DNA of 64,000 nucleotides, from NCBI RefSeq assembly GCF_018638295.1, contig NZ_JABTTS010000009.1, positions 96,623 to 160,622 of the forward strand, read 5' to 3'. Made by a program: the position numbers and the translations under genes. The DNA comes from Streptomyces sp. CHD11. GTDB taxonomy: Bacteria; Actinomycetota; Actinomycetes; Streptomycetales; Streptomycetaceae. Position 1 is the stretch's first letter. Every line of letters starts with the position of its first letter. The notes beneath the pieces are model-generated. The model ran no database searches. It saw only the letters and a program-made list of their open reading frames with translations, and was not told the DNA's origin. This document shows, in pieces, positions 7,753 through 16,740 of this stretch.

Positions 7753-8265
7753 ATGACAAGTGAGCTGCTCGATCGGGCCCTCATCGAGGAAGCCACGAAG
7801 AAGTCGGGACTCATCTGGGTCAGGGGCCCCGGCGGTCCCGCCCGGGCGCTGTGGCACGTGTGGCACGAGGGCGCCGCCTGCGTGATCGGCGACGGCCCCG
7901 GGGAGCAGCCGCTGCCGGGGCTGACCGGCGGCGGTCCGGCCGAGGTGACGGTGCGCAGCAAGGACAAGGGCGGCCGGCTGGTCACCTGGGCCGCGACGGT
8001 CGTGGAACCGGCGCCCGGCTCCGAGGCGTGGACGGCGGCCGTCGCCGAGCTCAAGGGCAAGCGGCTCAACGCGCCGGACGGCGAGGCGATGCCCGAGCGC
8101 TGGGCCCGTGAGTGCCGGGTGCTGCGGCTGGAACCGACGGGGGTGACCTCGCCCCTCCCCGACGGCTCCCTGGCCGAGACGCCGCTGCCCACCCCGGTGA
8201 CCACCCGGCAGCCGGTCCCCGCCGGACTGCCCCGACTGCTGCTGGGAAGGAAGCGGCGGCGCTAA
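7753..8265 (+). CDS. Conserved hypothetical protein (170 aa)
   Basis: A soluble 170-aa protein. The N-terminal two thirds alternate short strands (GLIWVRGP, ALWHVWHEGAACVI, RLVTWAATVVEP), reminiscent of the split beta-barrel of FMN/F420-binding oxidoreductases, but I see no cofactor motif and do not assign one. The last 40 residues are Pro/Thr-rich and end in a basic cluster (LLLGRKRRR). The start follows a leaderless -10 box. Its TAA abuts the TAA of the convergent lipoprotein gene, so the two genes have no intergenic space. Confidence 0.7.
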   Translation: MTSELLDRALIEEATKKSGLIWVRGPGGPARALWHVWHEGAACVIGDGPGEQPLPGLTGGGPAEVTVRSKDKGGRLVTWAATVVEPAPGSEAWTAAVAELKGKRLNAPDGEAMPERWARECRVLRLEPTGVTSPLPDGSLAETPLPTPVTTRQPVPAGLPRLLLGRKRRR

Positions 8266-9051
8266 TTACGAGGTCGGGAGCTTCTTGCCGTAGTCCAGGG
8301 TCTCGTCCTTGGCCGGCTGCTTCAGGGGGAAGTCGGTGCCCCAGGCCGAGAAGGTGAGGGTGCCCGCCTTTCCGGCCCGCACCAGCCGCACGGGGTACGG
8401 CTGGCCCTCGAGCGAGACGTCCAGGGTGCCGCCGGCGCCGTCGTCGCCGGTGACGCGGATGGTGCGGACGCCCGACTGTTCGTGGTGGCCGTCGGTGGCC
8501 AGCTTGCCGTGCAGCGTCAGCAGGCCGCCGAGCAGCACACTCTTGTCGGTGAAGCCGATGAACTTCTGGTACGACGGGTCGCCCTGCGGCACCTTCACGT
8601 ACTTCGAGGCGAGCTTCTCGGCCGCCGCCGCGTCCGTCTCGCCGGCGCCCTTGTCCCCGCCTCCGCCGGCACCCCCGCCCCCGCCCTCGTCCGCCCCCTG
8701 GCCCCAGAATCCGGCGTCGGCCCTCAGGTAGAGCTCGTCGTCGATCCGCAGGAGACGGAACGTCTCCCCCTTGGTGGTGACCGACCCGATGCCACCCTTC
8801 TCCTTCAGCCGCATGTCGAGCGTGTATGTGCGTCCGCTGGTGACCACGGTGCCGTGCAGCCGCACCGTGCCGACCGACCCGGCGGCCTTCTGCGCTCTGC
8901 TCTGGATCTGGTCGGCGGGCAGCCGGCCGACCCCGTTGGTGCCTTCGTTCGGGTCCTCGGAACATCCCGTGAGCGCCGTCCCCGTCACGAGCAGTGCGCA
9001 CACGACACCGGCCAGCGTGGCCCTGCGGGAACGGCCCTGGGAGATCGACAT
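8266..9051 (-). CDS. Lipoprotein of the LppX/LprG-like type
   Basis: A 261-aa exported lipoprotein. A basic N-terminus (SQGRSRR) and a hydrophobic stretch lead to the lipobox LTGC near residue 30; the cysteine would be acylated and the protein tethered outside the membrane. The mature part has the antiparallel pattern of LppX/LprAFG proteins (VRLHGTVVTSGRTYTLDMRL, RLLRIDDELYLRA), a family that carries lipids in mycobacteria, interrupted by a Gly-rich loop of about 25 residues. ATG 9051 is chosen over a start 21 codons earlier because it places the signal peptide at the N-terminus. Lipid binding is inference. Confidence 0.72.
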   Translation of the reverse strand: MSISQGRSRRATLAGVVCALLVTGTALTGCSEDPNEGTNGVGRLPADQIQSRAQKAAGSVGTVRLHGTVVTSGRTYTLDMRLKEKGGIGSVTTKGETFRLLRIDDELYLRADAGFWGQGADEGGGGGAGGGGDKGAGETDAAAAEKLASKYVKVPQGDPSYQKFIGFTDKSVLLGGLLTLHGKLATDGHHEQSGVRTIRVTGDDGAGGTLDVSLEGQPYPVRLVRAGKAGTLTFSAWGTDFPLKQPAKDETLDYGKKLPTS

Positions 9052-9269
9052 CACAGGTGGGCTGCCTCTCGTACGGGGGACCTGAACGGCGTACCGCAGA
9101 GTACCGGGGCACACAGGTCCGGGCGGAGCCAGTCCGTCCGGACCGGCCCTGGGAGCACGGCCGATCGGGACGGGCTAGCCTGAAGCCCACCCGAGCGGGC
9201 AATCCGGAAATCAGACGCAGCAGGCAGCACACGGCAACGAAAGACCCCGCACGCAAAGGAGCCGCCGTC

Positions 9270-10553
9270 ATGGCAGCGGGTGCCCCCCGGTTCTTCGTCT
9301 CCCATGTCTCCGGTGTCGCGGTCTTCGACCCGGCCGGCGACCAGGTGGGACGCGTGCGCGATCTGGTCGTCGTCCTGCGGCCCGGCCGGCGCCCGCCGCG
9401 GCTGCTCGGCCTGGTGGTCGAACTCTCCACCCGCCGCCGCATCTTCCTGCCCATGAACCGGGTGACCGCGGTGCAGTCCGGCCAGGTCATCACCACGGGA
9501 GTGCTCAACGTGCGGCGCTTCGAGCAGCGGCCCACCGAGCGGCTGGTCTTCGGCGAACTCCTCGACCGGCGGGTGACGCTGGTCGAGAGCGGCGAGGAGG
9601 TCACCGTCCTGGACCTGTCGGTGCATCAGCTCCCCGCCCGCCGAGAGTGGGAGATCGACCGGGTCTTCGTGCGCAAGGGGAAGAAGGGCGGCGCGTTCCG
9701 CCGCGGCAAGGGGGAGACGCTGACCGTCGAGTGGTCGGCGGTCACCGGCTTCTCCCTGGAGGAGCAGGGGCAGGGCGCCGAGAACCTGCTCGCCACGTTC
9801 GAGCAGCTGCGCCCCGCCGACCTCGCCAACGTCCTGCACCACCTCTCCCCCAAACGGCGGGCGGAGGTGGCCGCCGCCCTCGACGACGACCGGCTCGCCG
9901 ACGTGCTGGAGGAGCTGCCCGAGGACGACCAGATCGAGATCCTCGGCAAGCTGAAGGAGGAGCGGGCCGCCGACGTCCTGGAGGCCATGGACCCCGACGA
10001 CGCGGCCGACCTGCTCGGTGAGCTGCCGGAGGAGGACAAGGAGCGGCTGCTGAGCCTGATGAAGCCCGCCGACGCGGCCGACATGCGGCGCCTGATGGCG
10101 TACGAGGAGCACACGGCGGGCGGTCTGATGACGACCGAGCCGATCGTGCTGCGGCCCGACGCCACCGTCGCGGACGCCCTCGCCCGCATCCGGGAGCCCG
10201 ACCTCTCCCCCGCGCACGCCGCGCAGATCTACGTCTGCCGCCCGCCCGAGGAGACGCCCACCGGCAAGTACCTGGGCACGGTGCACTTCCAGCGGCTGCT
10301 GCGCGATCCCCCGTACACCCTGGTCGGCTCCATGCTGGACGAGGATCTGCAGACCCTGGACCCGGACGCGGAGCTGCCCGTGGTCGCGGGGTTCTTCGCC
10401 ACGTACGACATGGTGGCGGCGCCCGTGGTCGACGAGGCGGGCTCGCTGCTGGGCGCGGTGACGGTGGACGACGTACTGGACCACATGCTGCCCGACGACT
10501 GGCGGGAGACCGAGTTCCACCTGGACGAGGAGGTGGTGCCCGATGGCGGCTGA
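9270..10553 (+). CDS. Soluble MgtE N-domain / CBS protein with PRC barrel
   Basis: A 427-aa cytoplasmic protein. Residues 1-80 and about 95-160 look like PRC-barrel domains (VFDPAGDQVGRVRDLVVV; FGELLDRRVTLVESGEEVTVLDL). Residues about 170-275 are the superhelical MgtE N domain, with the repeated LADVLEELPEDDQIEIL pattern; residues 285-420 carry a CBS pair (GGLMTTEPIVLRPDATVADAL ... VVDEAGSLLGAVTVDDVLDHM). In MgtE channels these domains sense Mg2+ and gate the pore, but the five-helix channel is absent here, so this is a sensor or regulator rather than a transporter. Ribosome-binding site AAAGGAG; a -10 candidate TAGCCT lies at 9176. It overlaps the DUF1003 gene by 11 bp. Confidence 0.88.
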   Translation: MAAGAPRFFVSHVSGVAVFDPAGDQVGRVRDLVVVLRPGRRPPRLLGLVVELSTRRRIFLPMNRVTAVQSGQVITTGVLNVRRFEQRPTERLVFGELLDRRVTLVESGEEVTVLDLSVHQLPARREWEIDRVFVRKGKKGGAFRRGKGETLTVEWSAVTGFSLEEQGQGAENLLATFEQLRPADLANVLHHLSPKRRAEVAAALDDDRLADVLEELPEDDQIEILGKLKEERAADVLEAMDPDDAADLLGELPEEDKERLLSLMKPADAADMRRLMAYEEHTAGGLMTTEPIVLRPDATVADALARIREPDLSPAHAAQIYVCRPPEETPTGKYLGTVHFQRLLRDPPYTLVGSMLDEDLQTLDPDAELPVVAGFFATYDMVAAPVVDEAGSLLGAVTVDDVLDHMLPDDWRETEFHLDEEVVPDGG

Positions 10554-11151
10554 GCGCGACGGCGTCCGCGAGCGGCTGCCCGCGGGTGCCACGGCCGCCG
10601 GACGGCCCCGCACGCCCCGCCTGGACCAGCCGCGCCCTCCCCGGCGCCGGATCCTGCCCGAGTGGGACCCGGAGGCCTTCGGGCGGCTGTCGGAGAGCGT
10701 CGCGCGGTTTCTGGGCACCGGGCGGTTCATCGTCTGGATGACGTTCGTCATCATCCTGTGGGTGCTGTGGAACGTGTCCGCGCCGAAGGAGCTGCGCTTC
10801 GACGAGTACCCGTTCATCTTCCTGACCCTGGCGCTGTCCCTGCAGGCCTCCTACGCGGCGCCGCTGATCCTGCTCGCGCAGAACAGGCAGGACGACCGCG
10901 ACCGGGTCAATCTGGAGCAGGACCGCAAGCAGAACGAGCGGTCGATCGCGGACACCGAGTATCTGACCCGGGAGATCGCCGCGCTGCGGATCGGACTCGG
11001 CGAGGTGGCCACGCGCGACTGGATCCGCTCCGAGCTGCAGGACATGGTCAAGGAGATGGAGAACCGCCAGAACGGACACAAGGACCAGCACGGCCCATAC
11101 CCGGCGATGCGGGCCGAACGGCCGCCGGGACGTGACGCAGACGACCGCTGA
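10543..11151 (+). CDS. DUF1003 membrane protein
   Basis: A 202-aa inner-membrane protein. A basic, Pro-rich N-terminus (1-45) precedes the DUF1003 core with two membrane helices (about 65-83 and 92-112), joined by a short loop, with the typical ending ASYAAPLILLAQNRQ. A charged, probably coiled C-terminal segment (115-180) follows. The family function is unknown. The ATG lies inside the last codons of the MgtE-N gene, so translation is coupled and the products may act together; I infer that DUF1003 is a membrane partner for the soluble cation sensor. Confidence 0.85.
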   Translation: MAAERDGVRERLPAGATAAGRPRTPRLDQPRPPRRRILPEWDPEAFGRLSESVARFLGTGRFIVWMTFVIILWVLWNVSAPKELRFDEYPFIFLTLALSLQASYAAPLILLAQNRQDDRDRVNLEQDRKQNERSIADTEYLTREIAALRIGLGEVATRDWIRSELQDMVKEMENRQNGHKDQHGPYPAMRAERPPGRDADDR

Positions 11152-11181
11152 CGTCCTTACCGGTGGGTGTACCCGGCGCCG

Positions 11182-11187
11182 TACCAT
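11182..11187 (+). promoter_or_regulatory. -10 element TACCAT of a leaderless promoter
   Basis: TACCAT is 7 nt before ATG 11195 with no ribosome-binding site. Confidence 0.5.
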
Positions 11188-11194
11188 CGTCGGT

Positions 11195-12328
11195 ATGGCT
11201 ACGGAAGACGCGGTGCGTGAAGCACTGGCGACGGTGAACGACCCCGAGATCAACCGGCCCATCACGGAGCTCGGCATGGTCAAATCGGTGGACATCGGCG
11301 CGGACGGGGCGGTCGCGGTCACCGTGTACCTGACGGTCTCCGGCTGCCCCATGCGGGAGACCATCACGCAGCGCGTGACGGACGCGGTCGCGGGGGTCGA
11401 CGGTGTCACCCGGGTCGACGTGACGCTGGACGTCATGAGCGACGAACAGCGCAAGGAGCTGGCGAACGCCCTGCGCGGCGGCAAGACCGAGCGCGAGGTG
11501 CCCTTCGCCAAGCCGGGCAGCCTGACCCGGGTGTACGCGGTGGCGTCCGGCAAAGGCGGCGTCGGGAAGTCGTCGGTGACGGTGAACCTGGCGGCGGCGA
11601 TGGCCGCCGACGGACTGAAGGTCGGCGTCGTGGACGCCGACATCTACGGCCACTCGGTGCCGCGCATGCTCGGTGCCGACGGGCGCCCCACCCAGGTCGA
11701 GGACATGATCATGCCGCCGTCGGCGCACGGCGTGAAGGTCATCTCCATCGGCATGTTCACCCCGGGCAACGCGCCGGTGGTGTGGCGCGGCCCGATGCTG
11801 CACCGCGCGCTCCAGCAGTTCCTCGCGGACGTGTACTGGGGCGACCTGGACGTGCTGCTCCTCGACCTGCCGCCCGGCACCGGAGATATCGCGATCTCCG
11901 TGGCCCAGCTGGTGCCGAACGCCGAGATCCTGGTCGTCACCACGCCCCAGCAGGCGGCGGCGGAGGTGGCCGAGCGGGCCGGTTCCATCGCCGTGCAGAC
12001 GCATCAAAAGATCGTCGGGGTGGTGGAGAACATGTCGGGCCTGCCGTGCCCGCACTGCGACGAGATGGTCGACGTCTTCGGCACGGGCGGCGGCCAGTCG
12101 GTCGCCGACGGCCTGACCCGGACCACCGGCGCCAACGTCCCGGTGCTCGGCGCGATCCCGATCGACGTCCGGCTGCGCGAGGGCGGCGACGAGGGCAGGC
12201 CCGTGGTGCTGTCCGACCCGGACTCCCCCGCGGGCGCGGCGCTGCGCTCCATCGCCGGCAAGCTGGGCGGCCGTCGGCGCGGCCTGTCGGGCATGACCCT
12301 GGGGATCACCCCGCGCAACAAGTTCTGA
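11195..12328 (+). CDS. mrp: Mrp/NBP35-type Fe-S cluster carrier ATPase
   Basis: A 377-aa P-loop protein of the Mrp/ApbC family that binds and transfers Fe-S clusters. The N-terminal MIP18/DUF59 domain spans residues 1-90 (NDPEINRPI; SGCPM), and the ATPase carries the deviant Walker A ASGKGGVGKSS around 118-127. The CPHC pair that holds a bridging cluster is at about 284-287. It is cytoplasmic and probably a dimer. Transcription is likely leaderless. The DUF59 and ATPase parts are fused, as in other actinobacterial Mrp proteins. A long perfect hairpin follows. Confidence 0.92.
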   Translation: MATEDAVREALATVNDPEINRPITELGMVKSVDIGADGAVAVTVYLTVSGCPMRETITQRVTDAVAGVDGVTRVDVTLDVMSDEQRKELANALRGGKTEREVPFAKPGSLTRVYAVASGKGGVGKSSVTVNLAAAMAADGLKVGVVDADIYGHSVPRMLGADGRPTQVEDMIMPPSAHGVKVISIGMFTPGNAPVVWRGPMLHRALQQFLADVYWGDLDVLLLDLPPGTGDIAISVAQLVPNAEILVVTTPQQAAAEVAERAGSIAVQTHQKIVGVVENMSGLPCPHCDEMVDVFGTGGGQSVADGLTRTTGANVPVLGAIPIDVRLREGGDEGRPVVLSDPDSPAGAALRSIAGKLGGRRRGLSGMTLGITPRNKF

Positions 12329-12336
12329 GGCGGTAC

Positions 12337-12378
12337 ACACGTCAGGGCGCCGTCCGCGGGGACGGCGCCCTGACGTGT
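12337..12378 (+). terminator. Hairpin terminator after mrp
   Basis: A perfect 19-bp stem (12337-12355 with 12360-12378) with a GCGG loop, 8 bp after the mrp stop. It may also stop minus-strand readthrough. Confidence 0.9.
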
Positions 12379-12464
12379 ACGCGCTGTGGTGCACTGTGCC
12401 CGGACCGCCTGGCGCGGATCACCGCGGACGGATCACCTCGTACGTACGGACCGCCGGGGACGGC

Positions 12465-13139
12465 TCAGCCGTCGTACCCCGCGATGTCCTTGATCACGGC
12501 GAAGCCCAGGCCGTACGCGCTCATTCCCCGGCCGTACGCGCCCACGTGCACGCCCGCCCGGGTGGAACCGGCGAGCACCCAGCCGAACTCGGACTCCCGG
12601 TAGTGGAACGGCGTCGGCACCCCGTCCACGGGCAGGGACAGTGTCGACCAGTCCTCGCCCTCCAGGTCGTCGGCGAGGACCCAGGCCGTCTCCGTCTGCT
12701 GCTCCAGCCAGTCGTCGCGCAGGGAGTGGTCCATCTGGCCGGGCCAGGTGAAGGACAGCAGCCCCACACCGGCGAGCCAGGCCGCGGAGGACACCGAGGT
12801 GGCCTCCAGCAGACCCGTGCCGTCGGCGCTGCGGCGGACCGGGTTGGCCGCCACGGTCACCACGACCGCGAACTTCTCCTTGACCTCCTGGTCACCGCCG
12901 GCCGTCAACTCGCTGCGCACCGACGGTTCGTCGCCGTGCCCGACCGATCCGTGCTCGACGGCGCCGTCGGCCGCGAGGCCGACCTGCATCAGCCAGCGCC
13001 GGCCCGTGAAGGCCTCGTCGAGGCCGTACCAGGGAAAGGGCGCACGCAGGTAGCCGTCCACCGTACGCCGGGCGGAGGGGACGTGTTGTCCGTCCTCCGC
13101 GGCCGGCGCCTGCGCGACTGCCGAACTCGTCGTCTCCAT
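12465..13139 (-). CDS. Conserved hypothetical protein (224 aa)
   Basis: A soluble protein of 224 aa that I cannot place in a named family. It has no signal peptide or membrane helix. After a disordered N-terminus of about 25 residues come alternating Trp-containing strands and helices (FPWYGLDEAFTGRRWLMQVG; VKEKFAVVVTVAANP; GEDWSTLSLPVDGVPTPFHY; a Gly/Tyr-rich ending GAYGRGMSAYGLGFAVI). ATG 13139 follows GAGGAGG; the reading frame upstream is basic and improbable. It precedes the tatB-htrA-anti-sigma-sigma block on the same strand, but 238 bp separate it from tatB. Confidence 0.65.
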   Translation of the reverse strand: METTSSAVAQAPAAEDGQHVPSARRTVDGYLRAPFPWYGLDEAFTGRRWLMQVGLAADGAVEHGSVGHGDEPSVRSELTAGGDQEVKEKFAVVVTVAANPVRRSADGTGLLEATSVSSAAWLAGVGLLSFTWPGQMDHSLRDDWLEQQTETAWVLADDLEGEDWSTLSLPVDGVPTPFHYRESEFGWVLAGSTRAGVHVGAYGRGMSAYGLGFAVIKDIAGYDG

Positions 13140-13377
13140 GTGCCCGGACGCCTCCTCGTTCTCGTCGGACCGGGCGGCCCGCCCCCCTTCGGGCGCACTC
13201 GTCCGTTCCGCACAACAACTCGGCAGCATAGCCACCCCGCGGCCACCGGCTGGGAAACCGCCCGGCGCGTGGGCCGCGCGGAGGTCCGGATCGGGCCGTA
13301 CACAGCCCTAGTGGAGTATGAAACGTGTCACGTGCGCGGGGGCGTACGCCCTCCGTGTCCCTGACTCAGGGGGTGAC

Positions 13378-13827
13378 TCAGGTGGCGTCCATGTCGAAGG
13401 GCGGACGGTCGTCGGCCGCGGGACGCTCCGGCTTCTTGCTCATGTCCACGCGGCCGGCGGGGGAGCCGGTAGCGGACGAGGACGACGGCGCGGCGGGTTC
13501 CGCGTCGCGTCCGTGCACGGCGTCCGTGACCTCGGCCATCTCCTTCTTCAGGTCGAAGCCGCTGCGGATGTCCTTCAGCCCCAGGTCCTCGTTGTCCAGC
13601 TGCTTGCGGATGAACGTCTTGGGGTTGAGGTCCTCGAACTCGAAGTCCTTGAACTCGGGTCCCAGCTCCTGCCGGATGTCCTGCTTGGCACTGTCCGAGA
13701 AATCACGGATCTTCCGGATCGTGCGGGTCACATCCTGGATGACCTTGGGGAGCTTGTCCGGACCGAAGACGAGCACGGCGAGGACGATGAGCGTCACCAG
13801 CTCGAGCGGTCCTATGTCATTGAACAC
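13378..13827 (-). CDS. tatB: Sec-independent protein translocase TatB
   Basis: A 149-aa TatB. Starting at GTG 13827 (ribosome-binding site GAGGAG), it has a short periplasmic N-terminus with NDIGPLE, one membrane helix (about 8-22, ELVTLIVLAVLVFGP), the hinge FGPDKLP, an amphipathic helix with the VTRTIRKIRDF pattern and a charged tail of about 60 residues rich in Asp, Lys and Ser. TatB works with TatC to receive folded proteins carrying twin-arginine signals. Next to htrA and an ECF sigma/anti-sigma pair it forms a conserved actinobacterial envelope-stress block. Confidence 0.93.
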   Translation of the reverse strand: MFNDIGPLELVTLIVLAVLVFGPDKLPKVIQDVTRTIRKIRDFSDSAKQDIRQELGPEFKDFEFEDLNPKTFIRKQLDNEDLGLKDIRSGFDLKKEMAEVTDAVHGRDAEPAAPSSSSATGSPAGRVDMSKKPERPAADDRPPFDMDAT

Positions 13828-13950
13828 CTGAAGCTCCTCGCGATGCCTTCGGTCCTCGGTGCCGGCCTGTGGTCCTGGCGTGGTCCGGGCCGGGTCCACG
13901 GTACCCGGCCGCCCCCGCGGCCGGTACCGTCCGTCGCGTCCGCATGCCGC

Positions 13951-15720
13951 TCAGCCGTCCGAGGAACCGAGCACCAGCGACACCTTCCGCTCCTCGCCTC
14001 CGCGTTCCAGGGTGAGTTCCAGCCGGTCGCCGGGGCGGTGGGCGCGGGTCTTGACGATGAGCTCCTCGCCGGAGTGGACGCGCCGGCCGTCGACCTCGGT
14101 GATGACGTCACCGGCCTTGATCCCGGCCGTGGCACCGGGGCCGCCGGTGCTGACGGGGGGTCCGCCGTCCTGGCCCTCGGTGGCGACGCGGGCGCCGTCG
14201 CCGCCGTACTCCATGTCGAGGGTGATGCCGATCACGGGGTGGGCCGCCTTCCCCGTGTTGATCAGCTCCTCGGCGACGCGCTTGCCCTGGTTGACCGGGA
14301 TGGCGAAGCCCAGGCCTATGGACCCGGCCTGACCGCCGTCGGGGTCCGCGCCACCGCTGCCGGCGGAGCGGATGGCCGAGTTGATGCCGATCACCCGGCC
14401 CTGCGCGTCGAGGAGGGGGCCACCGGAGTTGCCGGGGTTGATCGGCGCGTCGGTCTGCAGGGCGTCGACGTACGACACGTCGGTCCCGTCGCCGTTCTCG
14501 CCTCCGGCGGTGATGGGCCGCTCCCGGGCGCTGATGATGCCGGCGGTGACCGTGCCGGCCAGGTCGAAGGGGGCGCCGATGGCGACGACGGGGTCGCCGA
14601 CGCGCACGTTGTCGGAGTTTCCGAGGGGCAGCGGGGCGAGCCCGCTGACACCCTTGACCTTCACGACGGCGAGGTCGTAGCCGGCGTCCCGGCCGACGAC
14701 GGTGGCCTCGGCGGTGTCGCCGCTGTGGAAGGTGACGGTGATCTCGCCGTTCTCGCCGGCGGGCTCGACGACGTGGTCGTTGGTGAGGATGTGCCCGCGC
14801 CCGTCCAGCACGAAGCCGGTGCCGGTGCCGGCCGCTCCGGCACCGCTGACGTGCAGGGTGACGACGCTGGGCAGCGCCTGCTCGGCGATCCCGGCGACGC
14901 TGTCCGGGGCGCGCCTGACATCCTCCCGTCCGGCCTGCGGGAGTTCGACGGTCCCGATGCCGCCGTTGCGCTCCAGATAGCCGCCGACGACCCCGCCGAC
15001 GCCGCCGGAGACGAGCGCGAGCAGCAGCGCGCCCCCGATCACCGCCCGCCGGGCGCGTCCGCGGCGCTGCTTCCCGTCCATCAGGACGGGCTCGGCCCGC
15101 TGCAGTGGCGCACCCGCCGCGGCGGCCCAGGGGTCGTAGCGCCCCCAGGGATCGGCGGAAGCGGGGGCCTGCACCGCTGGACCGGGGAACACCGGCCCGG
15201 GACCGGCGTCCCCGGCCGACCCGGCCACGGGCCCCGGCACGCCGTGCGCGGGAGTGCCCGCCGCATACGGGTCCCCCGCCGGCGCGGCCCCGGCACCCGG
15301 CACGCCGTGCGCGGGAGTGCCCGGCGGGTGCTGCACAGGGGGCGCGGGGGCCCACGGGCCGGGCTCACCGTACGGCGGGGTGCTGTACGGATCGGGGTCG
15401 TGCAACGGCCGCGCCGCCTGCCCGGTCCCCGCGGTGCCGTCCACGTCGTCGCGCCCGACGGAGTCGCCGGGCACCGGGGCAGGTGCCCGGGCGGCCGCGG
15501 CCGGCCCCGGAGCGGTGGGTGGGCCGGGTTGTCCGGCGGGGGCCGCCGGTGGGCCCGGCGGGGTCGGGGTGCTCGAGGGGTGTTCCAGTTCGTAGTCGCC
15601 CTCGTGGACACCGGCGGTGGCCGGTTCCCGGGTCGGGCGGGCCAGTTCGAAGTCTCCGTCAGGAGTCTTCGCAGGCACGGTCGGATCGTCCCCCGGAGTG
15701 CCCGGCTTCCCCTTGTTCAT
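13951..15720 (-). CDS. htrA: HtrA/DegP-type serine protease with PDZ domain
   Basis: A 589-aa membrane-anchored protease. Residues 1-225 are a cytoplasmic Pro/Gly/Ala-rich tail, including two copies of GTPAHGVPG; a membrane helix lies at about 237-257. The trypsin-like domain outside the membrane has a full triad: His316 (LTNDHVV), Asp349 (YDLAVV) and Ser432 (GNSGGP). One PDZ domain occupies about 490-585 (KAGDVITEVDGRRV). The family degrades or refolds damaged exported proteins. ATG 15720 (MNKGKP) follows GGGGAG. It lies just downstream of the sigma/anti-sigma pair, as sigE-rseA-htrA-tatB do in M. tuberculosis, so it is probably part of that regulon. Confidence 0.92.
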   Translation of the reverse strand: MNKGKPGTPGDDPTVPAKTPDGDFELARPTREPATAGVHEGDYELEHPSSTPTPPGPPAAPAGQPGPPTAPGPAAAARAPAPVPGDSVGRDDVDGTAGTGQAARPLHDPDPYSTPPYGEPGPWAPAPPVQHPPGTPAHGVPGAGAAPAGDPYAAGTPAHGVPGPVAGSAGDAGPGPVFPGPAVQAPASADPWGRYDPWAAAAGAPLQRAEPVLMDGKQRRGRARRAVIGGALLLALVSGGVGGVVGGYLERNGGIGTVELPQAGREDVRRAPDSVAGIAEQALPSVVTLHVSGAGAAGTGTGFVLDGRGHILTNDHVVEPAGENGEITVTFHSGDTAEATVVGRDAGYDLAVVKVKGVSGLAPLPLGNSDNVRVGDPVVAIGAPFDLAGTVTAGIISARERPITAGGENGDGTDVSYVDALQTDAPINPGNSGGPLLDAQGRVIGINSAIRSAGSGGADPDGGQAGSIGLGFAIPVNQGKRVAEELINTGKAAHPVIGITLDMEYGGDGARVATEGQDGGPPVSTGGPGATAGIKAGDVITEVDGRRVHSGEELIVKTRAHRPGDRLELTLERGGEERKVSLVLGSSDG

Positions 15721-15822
15721 GCTCTCCCCACAGCTGGACACCGGCTCGGCGCCCTGCCGCACCGGCCTGGGCGCGCCACCTGGAATTCAACCAGGTTCGC
15801 GCGCCCCTGCGCAGTGGACGGG

Positions 15823-16740
15823 TCAGCGGGCCGTGCGGGAGGTGGTGGGCGTGGGCGTCGGTGTCGTGCCGGCGGCGGTGACGAGACCGGGGGCCCTGAG
15901 CCCGGCGGACGCGGCCCAGGCGGCCAGCGTGAGCGGCGGGGTGCCGCCCGGCGGGCGTATCAGCGGGGACACCGCCGCAGCGCCGTCACCCGGCAGCAGC
16001 GGCGCGCCCGCCATGGTCGGGGCGGCGGGAGTGCTCCCCAGCGTGCCCTGGCCGGCCAGCTGGCCGAGCAGCGGTCCGGTACCCCGGCGCCGGGACTCCG
16101 ACGGCGTCGTGGCCGGGCCCGCGCCCTGGGTCCGCGCCGGCGTCACATTGCTGCCCTTGCCCGAGCCGCGCGCCTCCGTGTCGACGGGCCCGCTCGCGGT
16201 GACCCCGCCCAGCGCGATCGCGGCCAGCGACACCGCCCCGGCGGCGACGAAGGCGAACCGCAGTCCGCGCGAGGAGGGCCGGTCGGCTTCGTGCCGCCCG
16301 GGTTCGTGCATCCCGAAGGCGTGACCGCCCGCCGCCGGCGACGGCTCGTGCCGCCGGACGGGCGTGTAGGCGAACTCGAAGCGCTCGCTCCGCCTGCTGG
16401 TGAAGGTCCCTGAGGAGCCGAACCGTCCGGAGGCGCCGCCGGGCAGGCCTCCGCCGCCCAGCGGTGACCCGCCGTCGCCGAGGTCGCCTCCGCCCGGCAG
16501 CCCCTGGAGGCGGGCCAGGAAGCTCTCGGAGGGCGGCGGTGGGGCCGCCTGGGCGAAGACATTCTTCAGGCGGCGCTGCGCGTCGACTTCCGTCTTGCAC
16601 TTCGCGCAGGTCGCGACGTGTGCGAGTACGCGCTCACGCGCGTCATGACCGAGCTCTCCGTCCACCAGGGCGGAGAGTCGGTCTCCCAGGTGCTGCTCTG
16701 CGAGGTGTCCCTCGGAGGACTTCGGCTGTGTACCGCTCAC
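15823..16740 (-). CDS. Membrane-anchored zinc anti-sigma factor (RseA-like)
   Basis: A 305-aa anti-sigma factor. The N-terminal zinc-finger domain carries the ZAS motif H-x3-C-x2-C (HVATCAKC, about residues 36-43) that binds zinc and can respond to oxidation. A Gly-rich linker leads to one membrane helix (about 175-195, [16 protein letters not shown]) and a 110-residue extracytoplasmic Pro/Thr-rich tail ending [14 protein letters not shown] 16740 overlaps the sigma-factor stop in GTGA, so the two proteins are made in a coupled fashion. By analogy to RseA it holds the sigma factor inactive until envelope or redox stress. Confidence 0.88.
   Translation of the reverse strand: MSGTQPKSSEGHLAEQHLGDRLSALVDGELGHDARERVLAHVATCAKCKTEVDAQRRLKNVFAQAAPPPPSESFLARLQGLPGGGDLGDGGSPLGGGGLPGGASGRFGSSGTFTSRRSERFEFAYTPVRRHEPSPAAGGHAFGMHEPGRHEADRPSSRGLRFAFVAAGAVSLAAIALGGVTASGPVDTEARGSGKGSNVTPARTQGAGPATTPSESRRRGTGPLLGQLAGQGTLGSTPAAPTMAGAPLLPGDGAAAVSPLIRPPGGTPPLTLAAWAASAGLRAPGLVTAAGTTPTPTPTTSRTAR

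Noticed and set aside
13318..16413. A 1031-codon open frame antisense to tatB, htrA and the anti-sigma gene
   Set aside because: A GC-skew shadow: composition is Arg/Gly/Ala with no domain, while the opposite strand has clear conserved genes.
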